From Rhodobacter ferrooxidans (GTDB lineage Bacteria > Pseudomonadota > Alphaproteobacteria > Rhodobacterales > Rhodobacteraceae), in contig NZ_ACYY01000011.1 in NCBI RefSeq assembly GCF_000176015.1, forward strand, positions 52,043 to 116,042: a DNA stretch of 64,000 nucleotides, in the 5' to 3' direction. The translations under genes and the position numbers were made by a program. The notes beneath the pieces are model-generated. The model was not told where the DNA came from, made no database searches, and saw only the letters and a program-made list of their open reading frames with translations. This document shows, piece after piece, positions 1 to 9,551 of this stretch (the first letter of the stretch is position 1; each line of letters begins with the position of its first letter).

Positions 1-599
1 TGTGCGATACCCACGGCATCGTGATGATCGCAGACGAGGTGCAGACCGGTTTCGCCCGCACCGGCCATCTGTTCGCCATGGAAGCCTATGACGTGGCCGC
101 CGACATCACCACCATGGCCAAGGGTCTGGCCGGTGGCCTGCCGCTGGCCGCCGTCACCGGCCGCGCGGAACTGATGGACGCCGCCCACCCCGGCGGCCTG
201 GGCGGCACCTATGGCGGCAACCCCCTGGGCATCGCCGCAGGCAATGCCGTGCTGGACGTGATCGAGGATGAAAAGCTCTGCGCCCGCGCCAACGAGTTGG
301 GCAGCCGGTTGAAACAGCGGCTGGAACAGATCCGCGCCACCACCCCCGAGATTGCCGACATCCGCGGCCCCGGCTTCATGGTGGCGGTGGAATTTGCCAA
401 CCCCGGCACCCACGAGCCCGACGCCGGTTTCACCAACCGGGTGCGGCTGGAGGCGCAGGCCCGCGGCCTGATCCTGCTGACCTGCGGCGTCTATGGCAAC
501 GTCGTGCGCTTTCTGGCGCCGATCACCATCCCCGATGCGCATTTCGCGGAAGCGATGGATATCCTGGAAGCCGCCGTCGCCGCCGCCCGCAAGGGCTGA
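1..599 (+). CDS. gabT: Class III PLP aminotransferase, 4-aminobutyrate transaminase-like, 3' part
   Basis: C-terminal part of a pyridoxal-phosphate aminotransferase. The reading frame is open from the window edge and gives about 199 residues. It shows the PLP-phosphate/ring contact segment IADEVQTGFARTG and the Schiff-base lysine in TTMAKGLAGG, both typical of class III (omega/GABA) aminotransferases. The C-terminal domain looks intact (IRGPGFMVAVEF, then VRFLAPITI). The likely reaction is transamination of 4-aminobutyrate or a similar omega-amine to succinic semialdehyde. A succinate-semialdehyde dehydrogenase-like gene lies about 45 kb away at 45707, so the two are not in one operon here. 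A terminator follows directly. The exact substrate cannot be read from this part. Confidence 0.85.
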   Translation, partial: CDTHGIVMIADEVQTGFARTGHLFAMEAYDVAADITTMAKGLAGGLPLAAVTGRAELMDAAHPGGLGGTYGGNPLGIAAGNAVLDVIEDEKLCARANELGSRLKQRLEQIRATTPEIADIRGPGFMVAVEFANPGTHEPDAGFTNRVRLEAQARGLILLTCGVYGNVVRFLAPITIPDAHFAEAMDILEAAVAAARKG

Positions 600-616
600 C
601 CCCTGTCAAATACCTG

Positions 617-643
617 AAAAGGCGGGGGAAACCCCGCCTTTTT
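617..643. terminator. Bidirectional rho-independent terminator
   Basis: An AAAAGGCGGGG / CCCCGCCTTTTT hairpin with a GAAA loop, with A residues on one side and T residues on the other. It sits between the convergent ends of the aminotransferase (stop at 599) and nhaA (stop at 643), so it can serve both directions. Confidence 0.85.
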
Positions 644-1827
644 CATGCGCGTCCCGACCGCCACAGCACCGCCGCCCCCAGCACGCCCGCCAGCAGCGAC
701 CCGGCCAGAATCCCGATCTTCACCCGGTCCTGCAAGGCGGCATCGTCAAAAGCCAGAAGGCCGATGAACAGGCTCATGGTAAAGCCGATACCGCACAGCA
801 GCGCCACGCCCAGCACCTGCGTCCAGCCCGCCCCCTCCGGCAGCTTCGCCAGCCCCGACCGCACCAGCAGCGTCACCGCGCCAAACACCCCCAAGAGCTT
901 GCCGATCAGCAACCCCCCGGCAATACCCAGCGTCAAAGGCTCGGTCAGTACCGCAGGCGTCAGCCCGGCAAACGACACCCCGGCATTGGCAAAGCCGAAC
1001 AAGGGCACCACGAAAAACCCCACCGGCTTGTGCAACAACCGCTCCAGCCGGTGCAGCGGCGAGGCGGGGGCCTCGACGGCGCTGGTGCTTTCATCGGCCA
1101 GATGCCGCACCGGGATGGTCAGCGCCAGCACCACCCCCGCCAGCGTCGCATGCAGGCCCGAGCGCCAGACAAAGACCCACAGCACCACCCCCAGCAGCAG
1201 ATAAGGCAGCAACCGGCTGACCCCCAGCCGGTTCATCGCCACCAGCGCCACCACCACCAACGCAGCCAGCCCCAGGTCGATCCCCGACAGCCCGCCGCTG
1301 TAGAACAGCGCGATCACGATCACCGCCCCCAGATCGTCGATGATCGCCAAGGCCGCCAGAAACACCTTCAGCGCCACCGGCACCCGCGGCCCCAGCAGCG
1401 CCAGCACCCCCAGCGCAAAGGCAATGTCGGTGGCGGTGGGAATCGCCCAGCCGCGCGAAAGCTCGGGCGAGCCGCGGTTGAAGGCCAGAAACACCAGCGC
1501 CGGCAGCGCCATGCCGCCCAAGGCCGCCACACCGGGAAGCAGCCGCGCGGGCCAGGTGGCCAGATGGCCCTCGGTCATCTCGCGCTTGATCTCCAGCCCG
1601 ACCATCAGGAAGAACGTGGCCATCAGCGCGTCGTTGATCCAGTGCTGCAGGCTCATCGGCCCGATATAGACGTGCAGGGCGTGGAAATAGGCCGCGGCCA
1701 GCGGCGAATTGGCGGTGATGATCGCCAGCGCCGCCACCGCCATCAGCACGATGCCGCCCGCAGCCTCGCTGTTCAGAAACTGCCACAGGGTCGTTTCGCC
1801 CTGCGGCGACGGGGAATGGGTCTGCAT
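643..1827 (-). CDS. nhaA: Na+/H+ antiporter NhaA
   Basis: Inner-membrane sodium/proton antiporter of 394 residues, close to the usual 388. It has about 12 hydrophobic segments. The ion-binding aspartates are visible: D134 in [11 protein letters not shown] and the pair D164-D165 in AIIDDLGAV, matching E. coli D133/D163/D164. The start at 1827 follows a clear GAGGAGAG ribosome site. The longer upstream reading frame (to 1914) lacks such a site and adds an unusual charged leader. It diverges from the bioMNY operon. It exchanges external protons for cytoplasmic Na+ or Li+, contributing to pH and salt homeostasis. A second, unrelated antiporter (NhaD) is encoded at 19800-21104. The 5' leader contains a short tandem repeat, listed separately. 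Confidence 0.95.
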   Translation of the reverse strand: MQTHSPSPQGETTLWQFLNSEAAGGIVLMAVAALAIITANSPLAAAYFHALHVYIGPMSLQHWINDALMATFFLMVGLEIKREMTEGHLATWPARLLPGVAALGGMALPALVFLAFNRGSPELSRGWAIPTATDIAFALGVLALLGPRVPVALKVFLAALAIIDDLGAVIVIALFYSGGLSGIDLGLAALVVVALVAMNRLGVSRLLPYLLLGVVLWVFVWRSGLHATLAGVVLALTIPVRHLADESTSAVEAPASPLHRLERLLHKPVGFFVVPLFGFANAGVSFAGLTPAVLTEPLTLGIAGGLLIGKLLGVFGAVTLLVRSGLAKLPEGAGWTQVLGVALLCGIGFTMSLFIGLLAFDDAALQDRVKIGILAGSLLAGVLGAAVLWRSGRA

Positions 1828-1846
1828 ACTGCTGCTCTCCTCAATA

Positions 1847-1872
1847 CAAAGGTCCGGCAACCAAAGGTCCGG
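1847..1872 (-). repeat. Tandem 11-nt repeat in the nhaA 5' leader
   Basis: CAAAGGTCCGG occurs twice (1847-1857 and 1862-1872 on the plus strand), 15 nt apart, about 20-45 nt upstream of the nhaA start. The second copy is flanked by AACC and GGTT. As RNA the repeat reads CCGGACCUUUG. It could be part of a structured leader such as an nhaA-type alkali-ion riboswitch, but I cannot confirm a known fold. Confidence 0.5.
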
Positions 1873-2103
1873 TTCGTCTCCGTTGCGGGAAAGCCCCGAA
1901 AGCGCACGCAGCACACGCCGTAAGCAGCGTCCGATATGGGGTTTTTCGCGGCGATTTCCAGCCCCTGCCGGCCAAAATCGCCAAATGCGGCGGCGAAATC
2001 AACCGCTTGCCCGCCCCGCGCCATGCCGGAACCCACCCCACAGCCCCCTTCCCCCGCCCCGCCGCAGCCGCTACAACCCCGCAATCGCAACCCCGAGGCC
2101 CCG

Positions 2104-2835
2104 ATGCCCCACCCTTTCCCCGGCATCACCCTGACCGACGCCAGCTACAGCGTTGCGGGCAAGACCATCCTGCCCGGCCTGACCCTGAGCCTGACCGAGC
2201 CTCGGATCGGCATCGTCGGGCGCAATGGCTCGGGCAAGACCACGCTGCTGCGGCTGCTGGCCGGGCTGGTCGCGCCAACGTCGGGCACGGTGCGGCTGGG
2301 CGGCTTTGACCCCGCCAAGGACCGCAAGGCGGCGTTGGCAGCGCTTGGCATCCTGTTCCAGAACCCCGATCACCAGATCATCTTCCCCACGGTTGAAGAA
2401 GAACTGGCCTTCGGTCTGCGCCAGCAGGGCCGCAGCGATGCCGAGGCCCGTGCGATGGCCCGCGAGACGCTGACCCAGCATGGCCGCCTGCACTGGGCGC
2501 CAGCCTCGGTCGCCACGCTGAGCCAGGGCCAGCGGCATTACCTGTGCCTGATGGCGGTGCTGGCGATGCAGCCCGCCACCATCCTGCTGGACGAGCCCTT
2601 CGCCGGGCTTGATCTGCCAACGCAAACCCGGCTGATCCGTGCCTTGCAGGGCCTGCCGCAGCGGCTGATCACCATCAGCCACGACCCGGCGCTGCTGCAA
2701 GGCTATGACCGGGTGATCTGGCTGGAGGATGGCCATGTCCGGCAAGATGGCCCGGCGGCTGCCGTTTTACCGGAGTTCCACGCCGAGATGGCGCGGCTGG
2801 GGGGGCTGGATGCTGACGCTGACCTCACCGGTTGA
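2104..2835 (+). CDS. bioM: Biotin ECF transporter ATPase BioM
   Basis: ATP-binding subunit of the biotin energy-coupling-factor transporter, 243 residues. The Walker A motif GRNGSGKTT is at residues 39-47. The EcfA/CbiO-type Q-loop FQNPDHQ, the signature LSQGQ and Walker B ILLDEPFAGLD follow in order. The N-terminal extension of the longer open frame (from 1936) is low-complexity and out of family, so the ATG at 2104 was chosen. The gene overlaps bioN by 26 nt and heads a bioM-bioN-bioY operon, the order known from Rhodobacter capsulatus. I saw no BioR-type palindrome (TTATxxATAA) upstream. Confidence 0.92.
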   Translation: MPHPFPGITLTDASYSVAGKTILPGLTLSLTEPRIGIVGRNGSGKTTLLRLLAGLVAPTSGTVRLGGFDPAKDRKAALAALGILFQNPDHQIIFPTVEEELAFGLRQQGRSDAEARAMARETLTQHGRLHWAPASVATLSQGQRHYLCLMAVLAMQPATILLDEPFAGLDLPTQTRLIRALQGLPQRLITISHDPALLQGYDRVIWLEDGHVRQDGPAAAVLPEFHAEMARLGGLDADADLTG

Positions 2836-3406
2836 AACGCCGCTGCACCGCCTGCCTGCCGGGGGGAAACTGGCGGCGCTGGCCGTGGCGACGCTGCTGC
2901 TGATGCCGCAGACCAGCCTTGTCGTGCTGGCGGCGGCAGGCCTCGCCACGGCGGCGCTGTATCTGGCGCAAGGCACCGCCTTCGCCGCCCACGGCGCGCG
3001 GATGCTGCGGCCGTTGTGGCCGTTCCTCTTGATCCTGGCGCTGTGGCATGGCTGGACCGGCGACTACGCCCTTGGCCTGCGCATCGGGCTGAAGATGCTC
3101 ACCGCGGTGGCGCTGGCCAATCTGGTGACAATGACCACGCGGCTGGATGACCTGCTGGCGGTGCTGGAAAGGCTGGCCGCCCCCCTCGCCCGCATCGGCC
3201 TGAACCCCCGCCTTCTGGCGCTGTCGGTGGCGCTGGTGATCCGCTTCACCCCGGTCTTGCTGGACAAGACCGCCGCATTGATGCAGGCATGGCGGGCGCG
3301 CAGTCTGGGGCGTCCGGGCTGGCAGGTGGTGATCCCCGCAGTTCTGGTGGCCTTGGACGACGCCGACCATGTGGCCGAAGCCCTGCGGGCGCGCGGCGGA
3401 CTATGA
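2810..3406 (+). CDS. bioN: Biotin ECF transporter transmembrane subunit BioN
   Basis: EcfT-type membrane coupling subunit of 198 residues. It has several hydrophobic segments in the first 110 residues and a cytoplasmic helical region carrying the two coupling motifs of the A-R-x type (AWRARSLG and ALRARGGL), which dock into the ATPase grooves. The start at 2810 (MLTLTSP) follows a G-rich ribosome site inside the end of bioM, so the two are translationally coupled. It links BioM to the substrate-binding BioY in the inner membrane. Confidence 0.9.
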   Translation: MLTLTSPVETPLHRLPAGGKLAALAVATLLLMPQTSLVVLAAAGLATAALYLAQGTAFAAHGARMLRPLWPFLLILALWHGWTGDYALGLRIGLKMLTAVALANLVTMTTRLDDLLAVLERLAAPLARIGLNPRLLALSVALVIRFTPVLLDKTAALMQAWRARSLGRPGWQVVIPAVLVALDDADHVAEALRARGGL

Positions 3407-3437
3407 CCCGGGCATCCGCCCCTTGCTGGAGACGACA

Positions 3438-3980
3438 ATGGAACGCAGCGTGACCCATATCGCCCTGTTCGCCGCCCTGATCGCGGTGCTGGGGCTGGTG
3501 CCGCAGATCACGCTGATCACCGGCGTGCCGATCACCGCGCAATCGCTGGGCATCATGCTTTGCGGCACGGTGCTGGGGGCAAAACGCGGCGCGCTGGCGG
3601 TGCTGCTGTTCCTCTTGCTGGTGGCACTGGGGCTGCCGCTGCTGTCGGGTGGCCGCGGCGGGTTGGGCGTGTTCGCCGGGCCGACGGTCGGCTTTCTGAT
3701 CGGCTTCCCGATTGCCGCCTTCGTGGCCGGGCTGGTGGTCGAGCGTAGCCGGATCAACATCTTCGCAGCCTCGGTGATCGGCACCACGCTGGGCGGCATC
3801 GTGCTGCTTTACGGCTTCGGCATCGTCGGCATGTCGGTGGTGCTGGGCAAGACCCTGCCCGAGGCCGCAGCTCTGGCGCTGGTCTATCTGCCGGGCGACC
3901 TGATCAAGGTGGTGCTGGCCGGGCTGATCACCCAGACCCTTGCCCGGGTGCGCCCCGCCGCCCTGCTGTCGCGGCCCTGA
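3438..3980 (+). CDS. bioY: Biotin-binding S component BioY
   Basis: Integral membrane substrate-capture protein of 180 residues with about six hydrophobic helices. Family features include the N-terminal VPQITLITGVPITAQSL segment and the GRGGLGVFAGPTVGFLIGFP stretch, both typical of BioY. The start at 3438 (MERSVTH) has GGAGA upstream. It is third in the bioMNY operon, so high-affinity biotin uptake is the expected role. About 138 nt separate its stop from the RTX gene. Confidence 0.93.
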   Translation: MERSVTHIALFAALIAVLGLVPQITLITGVPITAQSLGIMLCGTVLGAKRGALAVLLFLLLVALGLPLLSGGRGGLGVFAGPTVGFLIGFPIAAFVAGLVVERSRINIFAASVIGTTLGGIVLLYGFGIVGMSVVLGKTLPEAAALALVYLPGDLIKVVLAGLITQTLARVRPAALLSRP

Positions 3981-4118
3981 GCCGAAAGGCAACGCCGCTG
4001 CGGTCTCATGGCCTTTTGGACCATCGTGACAAAGTTTTGCCACATTTAAGTCTCATTTGATCTGGTCAGAGCAATTCGCATTCGGGCCAACCCGAAGCGC
4101 CAGACGAACAGGCATATC

Positions 4119-6755
4119 GTGGCAAACATCACCGGCACCACGGGGAACGATTCCCTGCGCGGCACCACCTCGGCCGATACCATCACCGGCCTTGCGGGCA
4201 ATGACACGCTGAATGCCCGCGATGGTAATGACTCGCTGCTGGCCGGCACCGGCAATGACCTGCTTTACGGCGGCACCGGCAACGACTCGATGTATGGCGG
4301 CGACGACAACGACACGCTGGAGGGCGGCACCGGCAGCGATATCCTGTCGGGCGATGCCGGGATCGACACTGCCAGCTATGCGGCCTCGACTGCGGCGGTC
4401 AGTGTCAACCTGACCACCGGCACCGGCAGCGGCGGCGATGCGGCGGGCGACACCCTGAGCGGCATCGAGAATCTGCTCGGCTCGGACTACAACGACACCC
4501 TCACCGGCGATGCGGGGGCCAACGTCCTCAGCGGCGGCCTTGGCAACGACAGCCTGACCGGCGGCGGCGGGGCCGACACGCTGGACGGCGGCACCGGCAC
4601 CGACACGGCGGATTATTCGCTGTCGCTGGCGGCGGTGAACGTCAACCTGACCACCGGCACCGGGTCTGGTGGCGATGCGGCAGGCGATGTTCTGACGGCA
4701 ATCGAGAACCTGACCGGCTCGGGCCTTGCCGACACGCTGACCGGCGACACCGCGGCCAACGTGCTGACCGGCAATGCAGGCAACGACTGGCTTTCGGGCG
4801 GCAGCGGCATCGATTCGCTTTATGGCGGCGACAATGACGACACCCTGCTGGGCGGCAGCGGCAGCGATGTGCTGTCGGGCGGGGCGGGTATCGACACCGC
4901 CGACTATACCGGCTCGACCGCGGCGGTGAACGTCAGTCTGGCCTCTGGCACAGGCACCGGCGGCGACGCGGCGGGCGACACCCTGACCGGCATCGAGAAC
5001 CTGACCGGCTCGGCGCTGAACGACACGCTGACCGGCGATGCGGCAAACAACCTTCTTTCCGGCGGCGCCGGCAACGACAGCCTGTCGGGCGGCGATAGCA
5101 ATGACACGCTGGCGGGCGGCACCGGGGCCGACCTGCTGTCGGGCGGCACGGGCACGGATTCGCTTTACGGCGGCGACGACAACGACACCCTGCTGGGCGG
5201 CACCGGCGCCGACCTGCTGGATGGTGGCGCGGGCATCGACACCGCCGACTATACCGCCTCCAGCATTGCGGTGAACGTCAACCTCGGCACCGGAGCGACC
5301 TCGGGCGGCGATGCGGCGGGTGACACGCTGTCGGGGATCGAGAACCTGATCGGCTCGGCCTTCAACGACAGCCTGACCGGTGACGCCGGTGCCAACTCGA
5401 TCAGCGGCGGCACCGGCAACGACAGCCTGATTGGCGGCGGCGGGGCCGACACGCTGGATGGCGGCACCGGCACCGACACGGTGGATTACGCGCTGTCGCT
5501 GGCGGGGGTGAACGTCAACCTGACCACCGGTGCCGGTTCGGGCGGCGATGCCGACGGCGACCTGCTGACCGCGATCGAGAACCTGATCGGCTCGGGGCTT
5601 GCCGATACGCTGACCGGCAACACCGCAGCCAACGCGCTGACCGGTGGTGCCGGGAATGACCTGCTGTCGGGCGGCAGCGGCAACGATTCCCTCTATGGCG
5701 GCGATGACAACGACACCCTGCTGGGCGGCAGCGGCAGCGATGTGCTGTCGGGCGGGGCGGGCATCGACACCGCCGACTATACCGGCTCGACATCGGCGGT
5801 GAACGTCAGTCTGACCTCCGGTTCCGGCTCTGGCGGCGACGCGGCAGGCGACAGCCTGACCGGCATCGAGAACCTGACCGGCACCGCGCTGAACGACACA
5901 CTGACCGGCAGCGCCGGTGCCAACATCCTTGCGGGCGGTGCGGGCAACGACAACCTGTCGGGCGGCGATGGCGACGACACGCTGGTGGGCGGCACCGGGG
6001 CCGACACGCTGAGCGGTGGCCAGGGCATGGACTATGCCGACTATTCCGGCTCGGCCACGGCGGTGAACATCAACCTCGGCACCTGGACGGTGACCGGCGG
6101 CGATGCCACCGGCGACGTGCTGACCGGGATTGATGGCATTTTCGGCTCTGCCTTCAACGACACGATCATCGGCTTCAATGATCAGGGCCTGGTGGGCGAC
6201 GTCTATACCAACGTGTTCTACGGCGGTGGTGGCAACGACTATATCGACGGCGCCGGATCGGACGACGTGCTGTATGGCGGCGACGACAACGACACCATGC
6301 TGGGTGGTGCCGGCAACGACGTGCTGTCGGGCGACGCGGGCAACGACTCGCTGTCGGGCGGCACCGGCAACGACACCGCCTCGGGCGGCACCGGCAATGA
6401 CAGCATCAGCGGTGATGCCGGGGCGGATGTGCTGTCCGGCGGCGATGGCAACGACAGTCTGGATGGCGGCGCCGATGCCGACACGCTGTCGGGCGATCTG
6501 GGCGACGACCTGCTGTCGGGCGGCACTGGCGATGACGTGCTGCTGGGCGGCGACGGCAGCGACACACTTTATGGCGGGGATGGCAACGACACCCTGTCGG
6601 GTGGCGCGGGTGGCGATCTGCTGGTGGGGGGGCCGGATCGGACTCGTTCGTCGTTGGCGCAAACGACACCATCGACGGCGGCGAAAGCCTGGGCGATCTG
6701 GACGTCATCGACCTGTCCGGCCTTGGCCCGCACCGCATCATCCGCGATCCGCTGA
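4119..6755 (+). CDS. RTX/hemolysin-type calcium-binding repeat protein, frameshifted at its 3' end
   Basis: Starts GTG at 4119 (M-A-N-I-T-G-T) and consists almost wholly of glycine-aspartate nonapeptide repeats of the form GGxGxDxLx, which form calcium-binding parallel beta rolls. Seven longer modules contain the sequence type DTADYxxSxxAVNVNLxxGxxxGGDAxGDxLxxIENLxGS. Modules 1-3 are repeated as modules 4-6 at an exact 873-nt offset. Such proteins are usually exported by type I secretion and act at the surface or outside the cell. Reading stays in family until VGG at about 6632, where the frame changes in a G run. The last 41 residues before the stop at 6755 are then non-homologous. With one extra G the protein continues through the Hint domain to 7429, about 1103 residues. 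No protease or lipase domain is seen. Confidence 0.85.
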   Translation: MANITGTTGNDSLRGTTSADTITGLAGNDTLNARDGNDSLLAGTGNDLLYGGTGNDSMYGGDDNDTLEGGTGSDILSGDAGIDTASYAASTAAVSVNLTTGTGSGGDAAGDTLSGIENLLGSDYNDTLTGDAGANVLSGGLGNDSLTGGGGADTLDGGTGTDTADYSLSLAAVNVNLTTGTGSGGDAAGDVLTAIENLTGSGLADTLTGDTAANVLTGNAGNDWLSGGSGIDSLYGGDNDDTLLGGSGSDVLSGGAGIDTADYTGSTAAVNVSLASGTGTGGDAAGDTLTGIENLTGSALNDTLTGDAANNLLSGGAGNDSLSGGDSNDTLAGGTGADLLSGGTGTDSLYGGDDNDTLLGGTGADLLDGGAGIDTADYTASSIAVNVNLGTGATSGGDAAGDTLSGIENLIGSAFNDSLTGDAGANSISGGTGNDSLIGGGGADTLDGGTGTDTVDYALSLAGVNVNLTTGAGSGGDADGDLLTAIENLIGSGLADTLTGNTAANALTGGAGNDLLSGGSGNDSLYGGDDNDTLLGGSGSDVLSGGAGIDTADYTGSTSAVNVSLTSGSGSGGDAAGDSLTGIENLTGTALNDTLTGSAGANILAGGAGNDNLSGGDGDDTLVGGTGADTLSGGQGMDYADYSGSATAVNINLGTWTVTGGDATGDVLTGIDGIFGSAFNDTIIGFNDQGLVGDVYTNVFYGGGGNDYIDGAGSDDVLYGGDDNDTMLGGAGNDVLSGDAGNDSLSGGTGNDTASGGTGNDSISGDAGADVLSGGDGNDSLDGGADADTLSGDLGDDLLSGGTGDDVLLGGDGSDTLYGGDGNDTLSGGAGGDLLVGGPDRTRSSLAQTTPSTAAKAWAIWTSSTCPALARTASSAIR
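4260..6003 (+). repeat. 873-bp higher-order duplication inside the RTX gene
   Basis: Three landmarks recur at the same 873-nt (291-codon) spacing: the VNL segments at about 4398 and 5271, the SLSLA segments at 4618 and 5491, and the near-identical LLGGSGSDVLSGGAGIDTAD coding stretches near 4847 and 5717. This is one tandem duplication of a three-module unit on top of the nonapeptide repeats. The outer limits are approximate. Confidence 0.75.
6626..6632 (+). other. Poly-G tract with apparent -1 frameshift
   Basis: A run of seven G residues lies where the RTX reading frame leaves its family sequence. Eight G residues would give LVGGAGSDSFVVG and then an unbroken frame through VIDLSGLG into the Hint domain. 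It could be a homopolymer sequencing error, a true mutation, or a slippage-prone switch. Confidence 0.8.
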
Positions 6756-6835
6756 ACCCGGAAAACGGCATCATCCAGTTTCTGGACATCTACGGCAACG
6801 TCAACGGCACGCTGAGCTATTCCAACATCGAGACG

Positions 6836-7429
6836 GTGATCTCGTGCTTTACCCCGGGCACCCGCATCACCACCCGCCACGGACAGGTATTGGTCGAGGC
6901 GCTGGTGCCCGGCGATCTCGTGCTGACCCGCGATCACGGCTTGCAGCCGGTGCGCTGGGTCGGGGCCAAGCGGCTGGACACGGCGGTGCTGGCCGCCGAC
7001 CCGCGCCTGCAACCGATCCTGATCGAGAAAGGCGCGCTGGGGGCTGGCCTGCCGGAACGCGACATGATGGTGTCGCGCCAGCACCGGATGCTGGTTTGTG
7101 GCCCCAAGGCGGAACTGCTGTTCGGCAGCGACGAGGTGCTGGTGCGCGCGGCCCATCTGACGGTGCTACCGGGGGTGCGGGCGCTGGCCCTGCCCGACGT
7201 GACCTATCTGCACATCCTGTTCGACCGTCACGAGGTGGTGCTGGCCGATGGTGCCTGGAGCGAAAGCTTCCAGCCCGGCGACCGCAGCCTTGGGGCGATG
7301 GACGCCGACCAGCGCGCCGAGTTGCAGGCGATCTTCCCCGAAATGGCCGCGCCCGAGATGCCGGTGCAGTTCGAATCCGCCCGCATCACCCTGAAATCCT
7401 TCGAGGCCAAGGTGCTGCTGGCCGCCTGA
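6836..7429 (+). CDS. Hint domain (intein/hedgehog-type), detached C-terminal part of the RTX protein
   Basis: About 197 residues from a GTG codon that is probably not a real start. The same frame is open upstream to about 6633 and carries family sequence (IRDPLNPENGIIQFLD, SYSNIETVISCFTPGT). The conserved block A starts SCFTPGTRI, with the cysteine that acts as splice-site nucleophile in Hint domains. The usual second block follows as MVSRQHRMLV, and then TYLHILFDRHEVVLADGAW. Fusions of RTX repeats with a C-terminal Hint_2 domain are common in Rhodobacterales. The domain may cleave itself from the passenger, but that is inference. A hairpin terminator candidate lies at 7478-7502. Confidence 0.8.
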   Translation: MISCFTPGTRITTRHGQVLVEALVPGDLVLTRDHGLQPVRWVGAKRLDTAVLAADPRLQPILIEKGALGAGLPERDMMVSRQHRMLVCGPKAELLFGSDEVLVRAAHLTVLPGVRALALPDVTYLHILFDRHEVVLADGAWSESFQPGDRSLGAMDADQRAELQAIFPEMAAPEMPVQFESARITLKSFEAKVLLAA

Positions 7430-7441
7430 GGCGCTGCGGGC

Positions 7442-7502
7442 GTGGCACCGCCAGGCAGGCGACTCGGGTGCCACAAAGCGAAAGCCGCCGGTTGGCTTTC
7501 GC
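7442..7502 (+). terminator. Two hairpins after the RTX-Hint gene
   Basis: GTGGCACC (7442-7449) pairs with GGTGCCAC (7467-7474), and GCGAAAGCC (7478-7486) pairs perfectly with GGCTTTCGC (7494-7502) over a 7-nt loop. The T tract after the second is poor (GTTATT), so this is a likely but not classical terminator. Confidence 0.6.
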
Positions 7503-7583
7503 GTTATTGCGACTGATCGCCTTCCGGCGAAATATTTGTTCGTTGAAATGCTCTCCTGCGACACTTTCTGCGCTGATTTGCGG

Positions 7584-7612
7584 TTGACGCCCGGTTTCCC
7601 CCGCCATAGTTT
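7584..7612 (+). promoter_or_regulatory. Candidate sigma70 promoter of the ilvB leader
   Basis: TTGACG (7584-7589), a 17-nt spacer, then TAGTTT (7607-7612). The predicted start, near 7619, is about 20 nt before the leader peptide, which suits an attenuated biosynthetic operon. Confidence 0.55.
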
Positions 7613-7638
7613 CCGCGGCGAAGCATCAGGGGGCCGCC

Positions 7639-7686
7639 ATGCGTGTCGTTCTAGTCCGGGTCGGAAAAAGGCGCATGGGCCGGTAA
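7639..7686 (+). CDS. ilvB leader peptide, 15 residues rich in Val and Leu
   Basis: ATG at 7639 follows an AGGGGG ribosome site and encodes MRVVLVRVGKRRMGR, then TAA. Four valines and one leucine fall within residues 3-8. The leucine codon is CTA, which should be rare in DNA this GC-rich and would sharpen ribosome stalling. It lies between a promoter candidate and an attenuator ahead of ilvB, a branched-chain amino acid gene. The peptide itself is expected to have no function beyond sensing charged Val/Leu tRNA. It was too short for routine gene calling and was found by reading the leader. Confidence 0.75.
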   Translation: MRVVLVRVGKRRMGR

Positions 7687-7739
7687 CGGCAAACCATCAG
7701 GTTCCCCATGCGCCCCCGATTGACCCCCGGGGGCTTTTT
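7670..7739 (+). promoter_or_regulatory. Transcription attenuator of ilvB (antiterminator and terminator hairpins)
   Basis: Hairpin A pairs GGCGCATGGG (7670-7679) with CCCATGCGCC (7705-7714), ten perfect base pairs. Hairpin B pairs GCCCCCG (7712-7718) with CGGGGGC (7728-7734) and is followed by TTTTT, a standard intrinsic terminator. The two share 7712-7714, so they compete. A ribosome stalled on the Val/Leu codons (7645-7662) leaves 7670-7679 free to form hairpin A and read through. A ribosome reaching the stop codon at 7684 masks it and lets the terminator form. ilvB starts 45 nt after the terminator stem. Confidence 0.75.
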
Positions 7740-7784
7740 GTTGTGCGAAGCGCCACGCGGCTGTGGCAGCAGAGGAAGTGACAG

Positions 7785-9551
<1,767 letters not shown>

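Noticed and set aside
1828..2103. BioR operator upstream of bioM
   Set aside because: No TTATxxATAA-type palindrome was found in the nhaA-bioM interval.
4119..6632. Repeats considered as a CRISPR array
   Set aside because: Repeats are in-frame glycine-aspartate codons without spacers, so they are protein repeats.
4053..6662. 869-residue minus-strand open frame opposite the RTX gene, rich in valine, alanine and glycine repeats
   Set aside because: It is the mirror of the Gly/Asp repeat coding on the plus strand; its repeats have no family meaning and it has no ribosome site.
6590..6840. Programmed ribosomal frameshift in the RTX gene
   Set aside because: The G run could slip, but no Shine-Dalgarno-like stimulator plus downstream structure was convincing; a sequencing error or plain mutation is simpler. 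Kept only as a possibility in the finding.
7536..7781. 81-residue frame across the ilvB leader
   Set aside because: It overlaps the promoter, leader peptide and attenuator; no ribosome site or family resemblance.
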